From Phycisphaerae bacterium (GTDB lineage: Bacteria > Planctomycetota > Phycisphaerae > UBA1845), in contig JANQGB010000192.1 in NCBI GenBank assembly GCA_028277545.1, positions 1 to 10,568 of the forward strand: a DNA stretch of 10,568 nucleotides, read 5' to 3'. The notes beneath the pieces are model-generated. The model did no database searches, was not told the DNA's origin, and saw only the letters and a list, made by a program, of their open reading frames with translations. Positions 1 through 6,467 of the stretch are shown piece by piece. Positions within the stretch are counted from its first letter, which is position 1. The number at the start of each line of letters is the position of its first letter. Position numbers and translations under genes: made by a program.

Positions 1-3000
1 GAAGCTGGTGCGGAGTCCGCTGAGCCCACCGTAACCGCCATGCGGGTGATGCCGCCACAGTACGCCAGTCCGGAACAGATCCGCGGCGAGCCGACGGCGA
101 CAGCCACCGACGTCTACTCGTTGGGCCTGGTGCTGTACGAATTGCTGACCGGCCATCGCCCCTACGACCTCAAACAGAAGCGACGGCGCGAGATCGAGCA
201 GATCGTCTGCCATGCCGAGCCGGACACGCCCAGTTCGGCCATCAGCCGAGTGGTGGAGGTACCCCAGTCCGACGGTAGTACGCGTCGGATCACTCCCGCG
301 TCGGTAAGCGAAGTCCGCGACGGCCAGCCCGAGCGCCTGCGCCGCCGCCTGGCTGGCGACGTGGACACCATCGTGATGACCGCCATGCACCGGGACGTGA
401 CGCGGCGTTACGCCTCAGCCGACCAGCTCTCTGAGGACATCCGCCGGCACCTGGCAGGCCTGCCCGTGCTGGCCCGACCGGACACGCTGAGCTACCGGGC
501 CAGCAAGTTCCTCCGCCGCAACAAGGTCTCCGTCACCGCCGCGTTGATCGTCTTCCTGACGCTGATCGCCGGCGTGATCGGAACGAGCGTCGGCCTGGCA
601 AAGGCTGAGCGCGCCCGTGACCTGGCCGAAGAGCGCGCTGAGGCGCTCCGCGTTGGCAACTACTACAAGACGATTGCGCTGGCCGAGAACGCCCACAGCT
701 CCAACGACATCGGAAGCATGAAGGAGTTGCTGGCGAAATGTCCATCGGACCTACGGGCGTGGGAGTGGTACCGACTGCGCTACATCTCCGACCGCAGCAT
801 ACTCACGCTCCACGGGCATGACGATGGTGTCAGTTCCGTCGCGTTCAGTCCGGAAGGCAAGCGGATCATCTCGGGGAGTTTTGACAACACGTTGAAACTC
901 TCGAACTCGGCGACGGGTGAGGAGATCCTCACCCTCTGCGGACACGGCGATCGCATCTATTCCGTCGCGTTTAGCCCGGACGGCACGCGAATCGTGTCGG
1001 GGAGTAGGGACAAAACCCTGAAGCTCTGGGACACGGCGACGGGCGAGGAAGTCCTCACGCTCCACGGCCATGACCACTCGGTCCATTCCGTCGCGTTCAG
1101 CCCGGACGGCACGCGGATCGTCTCGGGGAGTCGGGACAACACGCTGAAGCTCTGGGACGCGGCGACGGGCGAGGAGGTTCTCACACTGAGCGGGCACGGT
1201 GACCGAGTCTTTTCTGTCGCGTTTAGCCCGGACGGCACACGGATCGTCTCGGGGAGTTGGCACAACCTGAAGGTCTGGGACGCGGCAACAGGAGAGGAGG
1301 TCTTCACGCTCAGCGGGCACGCTCGCTACATCTACTCCGTCGCGTTCAGCCCGGACGGCACGCGGATCGTGTCGGGGTGTGAAGACGAGACGCTGAAGGT
1401 CTGGGACGCGGCTACGGGCGAGGAGGTCCGCACGCTCCACGGGCATGCGAGTTCGGTCAGTTCCGTCGCGTTCAGCCCGGACGGCACGCGAATCGTCTCA
1501 GCGAGCGGGGACAGTACTCTGAAGGTCTGGGACACGGCGACGGGCGTGGAGGTCCTCACGCTCCGCGGGCATGACCGCACGGTCTTTTCGGTTGCGTTCA
1601 GTCCGGACGGCACGCGGATCGCCTCGGGGGGGTTGGACGAGACGGTGAAGCTCTGGGACGTGGCAAAGGGCGAGGAGGTTCTCACGCTCCGTGGGCATAA
1701 TCGCGTCTTCTCCGTCGCGTTCAGCCCAGACGGCAAGCTGATCGCTTCAGGTAGTCGGGACGAGGCACTGAAGGTCTGGGATGCGGCGACGGGCGAGGAG
1801 GTCCCCAATCTTGGCGGGCATGCTGGCGATGTCTACTCCGCCGCGTTTAGCCCGGACGGCACGCGGATCGTCTCAGGGAGTGAGGACAGAACGCTGAAGA
1901 TCTGGGACGCGGCAACGGGCGAGGAGCTCCTCACGCTACGCGGGCACGGTGACCGGGTTGTTTCGTTCGCGCTCAGCCCGGACGGCAGGCGGATCGTCTC
2001 GGGGAGTTGGGACGACACGGTGAAGCTCTGGGACGCGGTGACGGGCGAGGTGGTCCTCACGCTCCGCGGGCATGCTGGCGACGTCCATTCCGTCGCATTC
2101 AGCCCGGACGGCACGCGAATCGTCTCGGGAGGGGAGGACAAGATGCTTAAGCTCTGGAACGTGGCGACGGGCGAGGACGTCCTCACACTCCGCGGGCATG
2201 ACCACTGGGTCTCGTCTGTCGCGTTCAGCTCGGACGGCGCGCGGATCGTCTCGGGGAGTTGGGACGAGACCGTGAAGCTCTGGGATGTAGCGACTGGCAC
2301 GGAAGTCCTCACGCTCCGCGGGCATGCCGACAATGTTCGTTCCGTCGCGTTCAGCCCGGACGGCACGCGGATCGCGTCAGCGAGTGCTGACAAGACGATT
2401 AAGCTCTGGGACTCCGTGACGGGCGAAGAGGTCCTCACGCTCCGCGGGCATGACCACGTGGTCTATTCCGTCGCGTTCAGCCCGGACGGCGCGCGGATCG
2501 CCTCGGGAAGTTGGGACGAGACGCTGAAAGTCTGGGACGCGGCGACAGGTGAGGAGGTCCTCACACTCCGCGGGCTTAATCGCTTCTTCTCCGTCGCGTT
2601 CAGCCCGGACGGCACACAGATCGCTTCGGGTAGCCTTGACAACACGCCGAAGCTCTGGGACGCGGCAACGGGCGAGGGAATCCCCACGATCCCCGGGCAT
2701 GCTGGGGATGTCTCTTCCGTCGCCTTCAGCCCGGACGGCATGCGGATCGTCTCGGCGAGTGAGGACAAGACGCTAAAGATCTGGGACGCGACGACGGGCG
2801 AGGAGGTCCTCGCGCTCAGCGGGCATGGTGACCGGGTCTCTTCCTTCGCGTTCAGCCCGGACGGCACGCGGATCGTCTCGGGGAGTCGGGACAACACGCT
2901 GAAGCTCTGGAACGCAGCGACGGGCGAGGAGGTCCTCACGCTTAGCGGGCATGCTGGCGGTGTTTATTCCGTCGCGTTCAGCCCGGACGGCACGCGGATC

Positions 3001-3477
3001 ATCTCAGGGAGTGAGGACAAGACGCTGAAGCTCTGGGACGCGGCGACGGGTGAGGAGGTCCTCGCACTCAGCGGGCATGACCACTGGGTCAGTTCCGTCG
3101 CCTTCAGCCCGGACGGCAGGCGGATCGTATCTGGGAGTTGGGACAAGACGCTGAAGCTCTGGGACGCGGCGACGGGCGAGGAGGTTCGCACCTTCCGGGG
3201 GCATGCGGACAACGTCCGTTCCGTCGCGTTCAGCCCGGACGGCAACCGCATCGTTTCGGGGAGTTATGACAAAACGCTGAAGCTCTGGGACGCGGTGACG
3301 GGCGAGGAGATCCTGACCCTCAGCGGGCATGACCACTGGGTTAGTTCCGTCGCCTTCAGCCCGGACGGCAGGCGGATCGTATCGGGGAGTTGGGACAAGA
3401 CGCTGAAGCTCTGGGACGCAGAAACTGGCGAGGAGGATCTCGCGCAGGTCAGCTCTGGGTGTACAAACCTGCGATGA
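1..3477 (+). CDS. Transmembrane Ser/Thr protein kinase with 21 WD40 repeats (5' partial)
   Basis: The frame is open from base 1 to the TGA at 3475-3477, so the true start lies upstream; the ATG at 40 falls inside the kinase activation segment and is not a start. Of the 1158 visible residues, about 1-155 are the kinase C-lobe: P+1 loop with an SPE version of the APE motif (23-25), helix-F motif DVYSLG (from 37), and the terminal helix containing RRYASADQL. The ATP-binding lobe and catalytic loop are outside the window, so activity cannot be judged. A basic stretch precedes one membrane helix (about 176-198), then a short charged helix and a linker with RAWEWYRLRYI, as is common in planctomycete kinase-WD40 fusions. 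Residues 267-1145 are 21 WD40 repeats of 42 residues (three have 41). A 13-residue tail follows. Expected role: phosphorylation signalling at the membrane, with the propellers as an interaction platform. Family assignment is strong; substrate and ligand are unknown. Confidence 0.95.
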   Translation, partial: EAGAESAEPTVTAMRVMPPQYASPEQIRGEPTATATDVYSLGLVLYELLTGHRPYDLKQKRRREIEQIVCHAEPDTPSSAISRVVEVPQSDGSTRRITPASVSEVRDGQPERLRRRLAGDVDTIVMTAMHRDVTRRYASADQLSEDIRRHLAGLPVLARPDTLSYRASKFLRRNKVSVTAALIVFLTLIAGVIGTSVGLAKAERARDLAEERAEALRVGNYYKTIALAENAHSSNDIGSMKELLAKCPSDLRAWEWYRLRYISDRSILTLHGHDDGVSSVAFSPEGKRIISGSFDNTLKLSNSATGEEILTLCGHGDRIYSVAFSPDGTRIVSGSRDKTLKLWDTATGEEVLTLHGHDHSVHSVAFSPDGTRIVSGSRDNTLKLWDAATGEEVLTLSGHGDRVFSVAFSPDGTRIVSGSWHNLKVWDAATGEEVFTLSGHARYIYSVAFSPDGTRIVSGCEDETLKVWDAATGEEVRTLHGHASSVSSVAFSPDGTRIVSASGDSTLKVWDTATGVEVLTLRGHDRTVFSVAFSPDGTRIASGGLDETVKLWDVAKGEEVLTLRGHNRVFSVAFSPDGKLIASGSRDEALKVWDAATGEEVPNLGGHAGDVYSAAFSPDGTRIVSGSEDRTLKIWDAATGEELLTLRGHGDRVVSFALSPDGRRIVSGSWDDTVKLWDAVTGEVVLTLRGHAGDVHSVAFSPDGTRIVSGGEDKMLKLWNVATGEDVLTLRGHDHWVSSVAFSSDGARIVSGSWDETVKLWDVATGTEVLTLRGHADNVRSVAFSPDGTRIASASADKTIKLWDSVTGEEVLTLRGHDHVVYSVAFSPDGARIASGSWDETLKVWDAATGEEVLTLRGLNRFFSVAFSPDGTQIASGSLDNTPKLWDAATGEGIPTIPGHAGDVSSVAFSPDGMRIVSASEDKTLKIWDATTGEEVLALSGHGDRVSSFAFSPDGTRIVSGSRDNTLKLWNAATGEEVLTLSGHAGGVYSVAFSPDGTRIISGSEDKTLKLWDAATGEEVLALSGHDHWVSSVAFSPDGRRIVSGSWDKTLKLWDAATGEEVRTFRGHADNVRSVAFSPDGNRIVSGSYDKTLKLWDAVTGEEILTLSGHDHWVSSVAFSPDGRRIVSGSWDKTLKLWDAETGEEDLAQVSSGCTNLR
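799..3435 (+). repeat. WD40 tandem array, 21 units of 126 bp
   Basis: There are 21 back-to-back units starting at 799, 925, 1051, 1177, 1300, 1426, 1552, 1678, 1801, 1927, 2053, 2179, 2305, 2431, 2557, 2680, 2806, 2932, 3058, 3184 and 3310. Each encodes GH, then SVAFSPDG, then SG.D.T.KLWD and ATGEE. Units 4, 8 and 15 are one codon short (123 bp). There are no linkers between units. The framework is nearly invariant, while positions 5, 8-10, 12, 28 and 30 of the 42-residue unit vary strongly. The nucleotide sequence is also highly conserved between units, which suggests ongoing unit duplication or gene conversion. Confidence 0.97.
1678..3435 (+). repeat. Higher-order duplication: two 879-bp seven-repeat blocks
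   Basis: Units 8-14 (1678-2556) and 15-21 (2557-3435) match pairwise in order. Units 8 and 15 share the same one-residue gap (NRVFSVAF/NRFFSVAF). Units 9/16 share AGDV, and 10/17 share GDRV plus the rare F in SFA. Units 12/19 share DHWVSSVAF and SGSWD, and 13/20 share ADNVRSVAF. Units 14/21 share DH.V and SGSWD. This is what copying a complete seven-bladed propeller as one block would leave. Units 1-7 (799-1677) are also 879 bp, but do not show this unit-by-unit correspondence. Confidence 0.8.
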
Positions 3478-4210
3478 CGATCCGGAGCGGCCGAAAGAGT
3501 ACCGGAGAGCAGTCCGCGTCTACCGATCGTTGCGCGCCGTAGGGTCCAAATACCTGAACACTTGTAGGCCTATGTCGTGGGAGGTGTGCTAAGCCGCGCT
3601 GCACGCTGCCAGGAACCGCAATCACCAGCCAGCTGCCAACTTTCTTGTCCGTCTTCAGTCTTCGAATGCGCTTAGCCAACACGAGACCTCTTGCCGGCGG
3701 ACAGGCGCGGTGAACCTGATGACGCCTGTACAGTGGCAGCGGATCAAGGACCTGTCCGGGGCAGTTCTGCGCGTGTTCATCGCGGGACTAGCGCAATGGC
3801 ACTGCCGAGCGCCGAAATGCGCCTGCTAGGGCTTACTCGACGGTTAGCCCTCTGGTACGTGAGAGCCCGTCTGCTCGGTAACCGTTGGTAGATTGTCTGA
3901 TTCAGTGCAGATGAGTTTGTATTAGGTACAGCTCCGACCTGATGAACTGGCCGCGCGACAATCGCTTACTCTGCGCACCGGCCCGATGTACTCTTTGGGT
4001 GACCCATCCAAGGACTGGAAACCTTTTTCGAAGCGGCCGGATACTATGCGAACCGGGGCAAAGACTGCAGCGCACCTCTCGGCATCAGCAGCCTCGGCTC
4101 TACTGACGCCTCGAGATCCGTTGCAGCCTCGCTGATTGGGGCGGTGTACAACCAGGTAACCACGGTTCAGGTTAGATTCGTCGCAGCGGCCCCCACCGCG
4201 AGGACGCGCC
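3478..4210. other. Non-coding or decayed stretch between kinase and zinc-ribbon locus
   Basis: No convincing intact gene is present. The stretch holds the kinase N-terminus remnant at 3719-3829, and an inverted repeat (ACGGTTA at 3840-3846, TAACCGT at 3879-3885) with a 32-nt loop and no T-run. A stop-free plus frame runs from 4003 to 4461; it has no ATG and no recognisable family, and overlaps the next gene. Minus-strand open frames at 3449-3682 and 3922-4230 have no ribosome site or family that I recognise. No clear terminator for the kinase gene was seen. Confidence 0.6.
3719..3829 (+). pseudogene. Remnant of a Ser/Thr kinase N-terminus
   Basis: The ATG at 3719 opens a 36-codon frame beginning MTPVQWQRIKDLSGAVL and ending at TAG 3827-3829. 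Many planctomycete and acidobacterial Ser/Thr kinases begin with a very similar sequence (MTPERW.RIKELF.AAL). After about 17 residues the similarity is lost and the frame soon stops, so this reads as the broken 5' end of a kinase gene whose remainder is gone. A weak GGTGA lies a few bases before the ATG. It is downstream of the intact kinase and is not that gene's own start. The match is short and made from memory of the family. Confidence 0.5.
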
Positions 4211-4528
4211 ATGATCAGATGGACACCCACTGTCTGCCTGAAACCCCTTGTGCTCGCGGTTATCGCCTTATGGGCAGAGAGCTACCGTACGCGCCGCCCA
4301 CCGGCAGAGTCTCCTGCGTGGCAGTTCCCTGTGGAGCCCCTCCGCTACGAACGACGGCCTCCCGCCACGTTCCGAACCGTGCACTCGACCATGAACGACA
4401 CCAGCATACTCGTCGGCACAGACAAGGGGTGGCTGCACCTTGCGTCCCAGACGCCTGTTGACCCAGCCAAAACTCCGCCCACAGGATTGGAGTCACCCCT
4501 TGGATCGTGCAGTGGGCCCGGTACTTAG
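4211..4528 (+). CDS. N-terminal part of a membrane protein, probably frameshifted from the next frame
   Basis: The ATG at 4211 is preceded by GAGGA (4200-4204) at a 6-nt spacing, the best ribosome site in this region. The 105-residue product begins MIRWTP, with a signal-anchor-like hydrophobic stretch at about residues 8-21 (CLKPLVLAVIALWA), followed by a hydrophilic extracytoplasmic-type segment. The frame ends at TAG 4526-4528 and overlaps the following plus frame, which has no good start of its own. Planctomycete zinc-ribbon membrane proteins normally begin with one membrane helix and an outside segment, so this is probably the missing N-terminus. A single-base loss between 4462 and 4525 would explain the split. 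Two separate overlapping genes, or a sequencing error, remain possible. Confidence 0.55.
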   Translation: MIRWTPTVCLKPLVLAVIALWAESYRTRRPPAESPAWQFPVEPLRYERRPPATFRTVHSTMNDTSILVGTDKGWLHLASQTPVDPAKTPPTGLESPLGSCSGPGT

Positions 4529-5463
4529 TGCACGAGACGCGCCCTGAAGCAGGGCCGGTGGGCGCAGGGCCGACGGTCCAGTATCGCCTCAGCCCTCACC
4601 TACGGGTCAACGGGCAGTGGCCTGGCACGGCCGATCTGGCCCCTCGCGTTCTGAGCGAGGCCGCGCTTTACGGCCCGCTTCGTGATCCGACTGTTCTGCC
4701 TCCGCTCCTGGATGATTCTGACAGGGTTGACTCGATTGTCTATGTTGCTACCTCCAGCGCTCCGGCTGCGGTGCCACCTCCGCCGCTCCGCGTGTTCCGC
4801 ATTCTTTCCATTCCCTTCTGGGGCCTTCTGGGGGCAACACTCCTGCCCGCGATCCCCGTGCTTATCTGCGGTCCCCTCCGCTGGCGCTACCGCTGGCGCA
4901 TGGGCCACTGCCCCCGGTGCGGATACGACCTGTCCAGCCTGCCCGACGCCCGATGCCCCGAGTGTGGCAGGTACTTCGATCGGCAACGGCAGCAGGTTCA
5001 CCGCGCCCGGTGGCTGCAACGTGCCGTCTACGCCAACGAGCGCCTACGCCGATACAACGCATCTCGCTGGCGCCACATCGTTGCAGTGCTGTGCGTTGTC
5101 ACCGCGATCACCGCTGCGCTGATCTGGTTGTTGGGCGCCTGGCGATTCACGTACCGGGCCGGGGCGTTCACCGGTTACTTCGCGCGGGGTCACACAATCC
5201 TGGTCGCATATCCGATCGGACTCCCGACTTCGCCCGACGATCCCATCGCCACGTCGAACGCCGCGGAGGCAGGTTGGTCCGCCAGCGAGTTCGAGGGTTT
5301 CAACACGATCTGGCGCCCCTATCCACTACTCAAAGGAAACACGCTGTACCTGCCGGCCTGGTCCGCGTTGCTACTTTCGGCCCTACTGTGGGTGGTAGCT
5401 TACCGCCCGTTCTACCGGTTCCGCTGGCGAGGCGTCCGCCAGGAAGTGGTGCCCGTCACTTGA
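4507..5463 (+). CDS. Zinc-ribbon membrane protein (CPRCGYDL type), main part
   Basis: This is a 318-residue frame if read from GTG 4507, which lacks a ribosome site; the true N-terminus is probably the overlapping frame starting at 4211. The visible order is an outside-type segment (1-95), membrane helix (100-121), basic stretch, and four-cysteine zinc ribbon (C135, C138, C150, C153) containing CPRCGYDL and CPECG. A second module follows: helix (190-212), another outside-type segment, helix (281-299) and a basic tail. The helix, outside segment, helix plan therefore occurs twice, with the ribbon between, as though two copies of the family were fused. The motif is widespread in Planctomycetota, and the family's function is not known to me. 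The ribbon would sit in the cytoplasm next to the membrane and could bind zinc, nucleic acid or protein; this is inference. Confidence 0.8.
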   Translation: MQWARYLVHETRPEAGPVGAGPTVQYRLSPHLRVNGQWPGTADLAPRVLSEAALYGPLRDPTVLPPLLDDSDRVDSIVYVATSSAPAAVPPPPLRVFRILSIPFWGLLGATLLPAIPVLICGPLRWRYRWRMGHCPRCGYDLSSLPDARCPECGRYFDRQRQQVHRARWLQRAVYANERLRRYNASRWRHIVAVLCVVTAITAALIWLLGAWRFTYRAGAFTGYFARGHTILVAYPIGLPTSPDDPIATSNAAEAGWSASEFEGFNTIWRPYPLLKGNTLYLPAWSALLLSALLWVVAYRPFYRFRWRGVRQEVVPVT

Positions 5464-5500
5464 CTGACATCTGTGTTCAGCTTCCAAGCTCCAGCCTCGC

Positions 5501-5532
5501 TATATGCTGGGTGACGCGGAGGCGACATGATC
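5501..5532 (+). repeat. Leader/ribosome-site repeat, copy 1
   Basis: This 32-bp segment matches 6359-6390 at 29 of 32 positions. It contains TATATGCTGGGTGA, then GGAGG (5518-5522), then ATG at 5527. A further shared TTCCAA lies upstream (5482-5487). The segment looks like a conserved gene-start unit, with an A/T-rich element, a strong Shine-Dalgarno site and a start codon. The spacing between TTCCAA and TATATG is too short for a normal sigma-70 promoter, so promoter activity is uncertain. Confidence 0.65.
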
Positions 5533-5697
5533 TGAGAGCGCACCATTGTCCAGCTCGATTCGGGCGACACTTGCTGGGGCTCAAGTCCCTCCGGCGCCTG
5601 TCGCCTGCTGGAGTTCGACTTCGACGGAGATGTTGACTCCGCCGACGCCACCACGCTGTCCAGCCTGGACACAGGGAAGACCTATCGCCATCCGTAG
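5527..5697 (+). pseudogene. Dockerin-like fragment with nonsense codon 3
   Basis: The ATG at 5527 sits 4 nt after GGAGG, but codon 3 is TGA (5533-5535). The other repeat copy has CGA at the equivalent site, so a C-to-T change would explain it. The frame then stays open to TAG 5695-5697 and encodes 53 residues, including FDFDGDVDSADATTLSSL. This resembles one calcium-binding half-repeat of a type I dockerin or EF-hand, a common C-terminal element in planctomycete secreted proteins. The bulk of any parent protein is missing, so a start region appears joined to a C-terminal fragment. A functional short gene is unlikely. Confidence 0.5.
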
Positions 5698-5728
5698 CCG
5701 AGCGCCGGAACGGTGGTATGGAGAAAGC

Positions 5729-6235
5729 ATGAAGCAATCTCAGACAGAGGTGACGAAACCGACCAAGTACTGCTTAGCCTGTTCTTACGTGCTGGACGGA
5801 CTGCCCGAGAATCGTTGCCCCGAATGTGGCCGCATGTTCCACCACGGCGACGCGCACACTTTTGGCTTGCGTGCCAAGATCAAGAACAACGGCGTTCCTG
5901 TAGTACTGATGTACCTCTTGCCACTTACGCTTTCGATTGCCGTTTGGGCGGCAGCAGATTCATCGCGATGGCACGGTACAGGATATGGTATGGTCCTGCA
6001 GGACCGGTTGATGGTCGGGTTGTGGCAGGCCTGCGGACCATTAGCTTGGGTGACGCTCGAAACGCGGACTACCAGTGACGTGGCGATCCTCGGGATCTTC
6101 TCGGTGTCGTGGACCGTCTGGCTGACCCTGGTCAGCAAGACCCGCTTGAGACAGCTGCCCTATCTGCTTCACCTTGCCTTCGGCTTCCTGTGGTGCTTCG
6201 CGGGTTGCCCGCCAACCGGATTGGTTGTCACCTAG
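5729..6235 (+). CDS. Small zinc-ribbon integral membrane protein
   Basis: This 168-residue protein starts at ATG 5729, just after a GGAGAAA-like site. The frame is open further upstream, but that part overlaps the dockerin-like fragment in another frame and has no signal. A zinc ribbon lies at the N-terminus (C15, C18, C30, C33; the second pair lies in CPECG), followed by hydrophobic segments at about 56-76, 94-110, 117-136 and 143-167. This is the planctomycete membrane zinc-ribbon type, with the ribbon N-terminal rather than between helices as in the neighbouring gene. TAG at 6233 ends the protein within or just after the last helix. An open +1 frame immediately beyond (6237-6305) encodes a protein-like tail with LVLYHYGSHDYYGVVLSAR, so the C-terminus may have been lost to a frameshift. 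Function unknown. Confidence 0.75.
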   Translation: MKQSQTEVTKPTKYCLACSYVLDGLPENRCPECGRMFHHGDAHTFGLRAKIKNNGVPVVLMYLLPLTLSIAVWAAADSSRWHGTGYGMVLQDRLMVGLWQACGPLAWVTLETRTTSDVAILGIFSVSWTVWLTLVSKTRLRQLPYLLHLAFGFLWCFAGCPPTGLVVT

Positions 6236-6358
6236 CAAGGCCGGTCTGGTCCTCTACCACTACGGGAGCCACGACTACTACGGCGTGGTTTTGAGCGCCC
6301 GGTGACACTGATTGCCTCGGTGTCCTGACCATTCGTTTTCCAATCCAACGGCCGGCTG

Positions 6359-6390
6359 TATATGCTGGGTGATGTGGAGGCGACAAGATC
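6359..6390 (+). repeat. Leader/ribosome-site repeat, copy 2
   Basis: This is the partner of 5501-5532, with 3 differences in 32 bases. GGAGG is kept (6376-6380), but the start codon position reads AAG (6385-6387) instead of ATG. The upstream TTCCAA is at 6338-6343, 2 bp further away than in copy 1. The two copies are 858 bp apart and flank the small zinc-ribbon gene. Confidence 0.65.
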
Positions 6391-6467
6391 CGAAGGCGTG
6401 GCCGGCACTGTTGCTACTACTGTTAGCAAGCCTGGCCGCCTCTCTTGGGCGCGATTCGTCCCACTGA
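6385..6467 (+). pseudogene. Broken signal-peptide reading frame after leader copy 2
   Basis: Downstream of the second leader, the frame at 6385 would read (M)IRRRGR if AAG were ATG. A -1 shift near 6405-6408 then gives LLLLLLASLAASLGRDSSH, ending at TGA 6465-6467. Positive charges, a leucine-rich core and small residues make a textbook Sec signal peptide. It therefore looks like the start of a secreted-protein gene, disabled by loss of the start codon plus one deleted base. No continuation into a mature protein is recognisable. Reconstructing it needs two assumed mutations, so confidence is moderate to low. Confidence 0.4.

Noticed and set aside
40..42. ATG at 40 as the kinase start
   Set aside because: The frame is open to base 1, and this Met lies within the activation segment just before YASPEQ, so the kinase start must be outside the window.
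751..3336. Many long minus-strand open frames opposite the WD40 array (for example 751-1446, 1833-2438, 3004-3336)
   Set aside because: They are the antisense reading of a 126-bp repeat that happens to lack stops in those frames. Each shows the same repeated artificial peptide, with no ribosome sites.
799..3435. Tandem repeat array as a possible CRISPR or satellite
   Set aside because: The units are coding, in frame and contiguous without spacers, and encode WD40 repeats.
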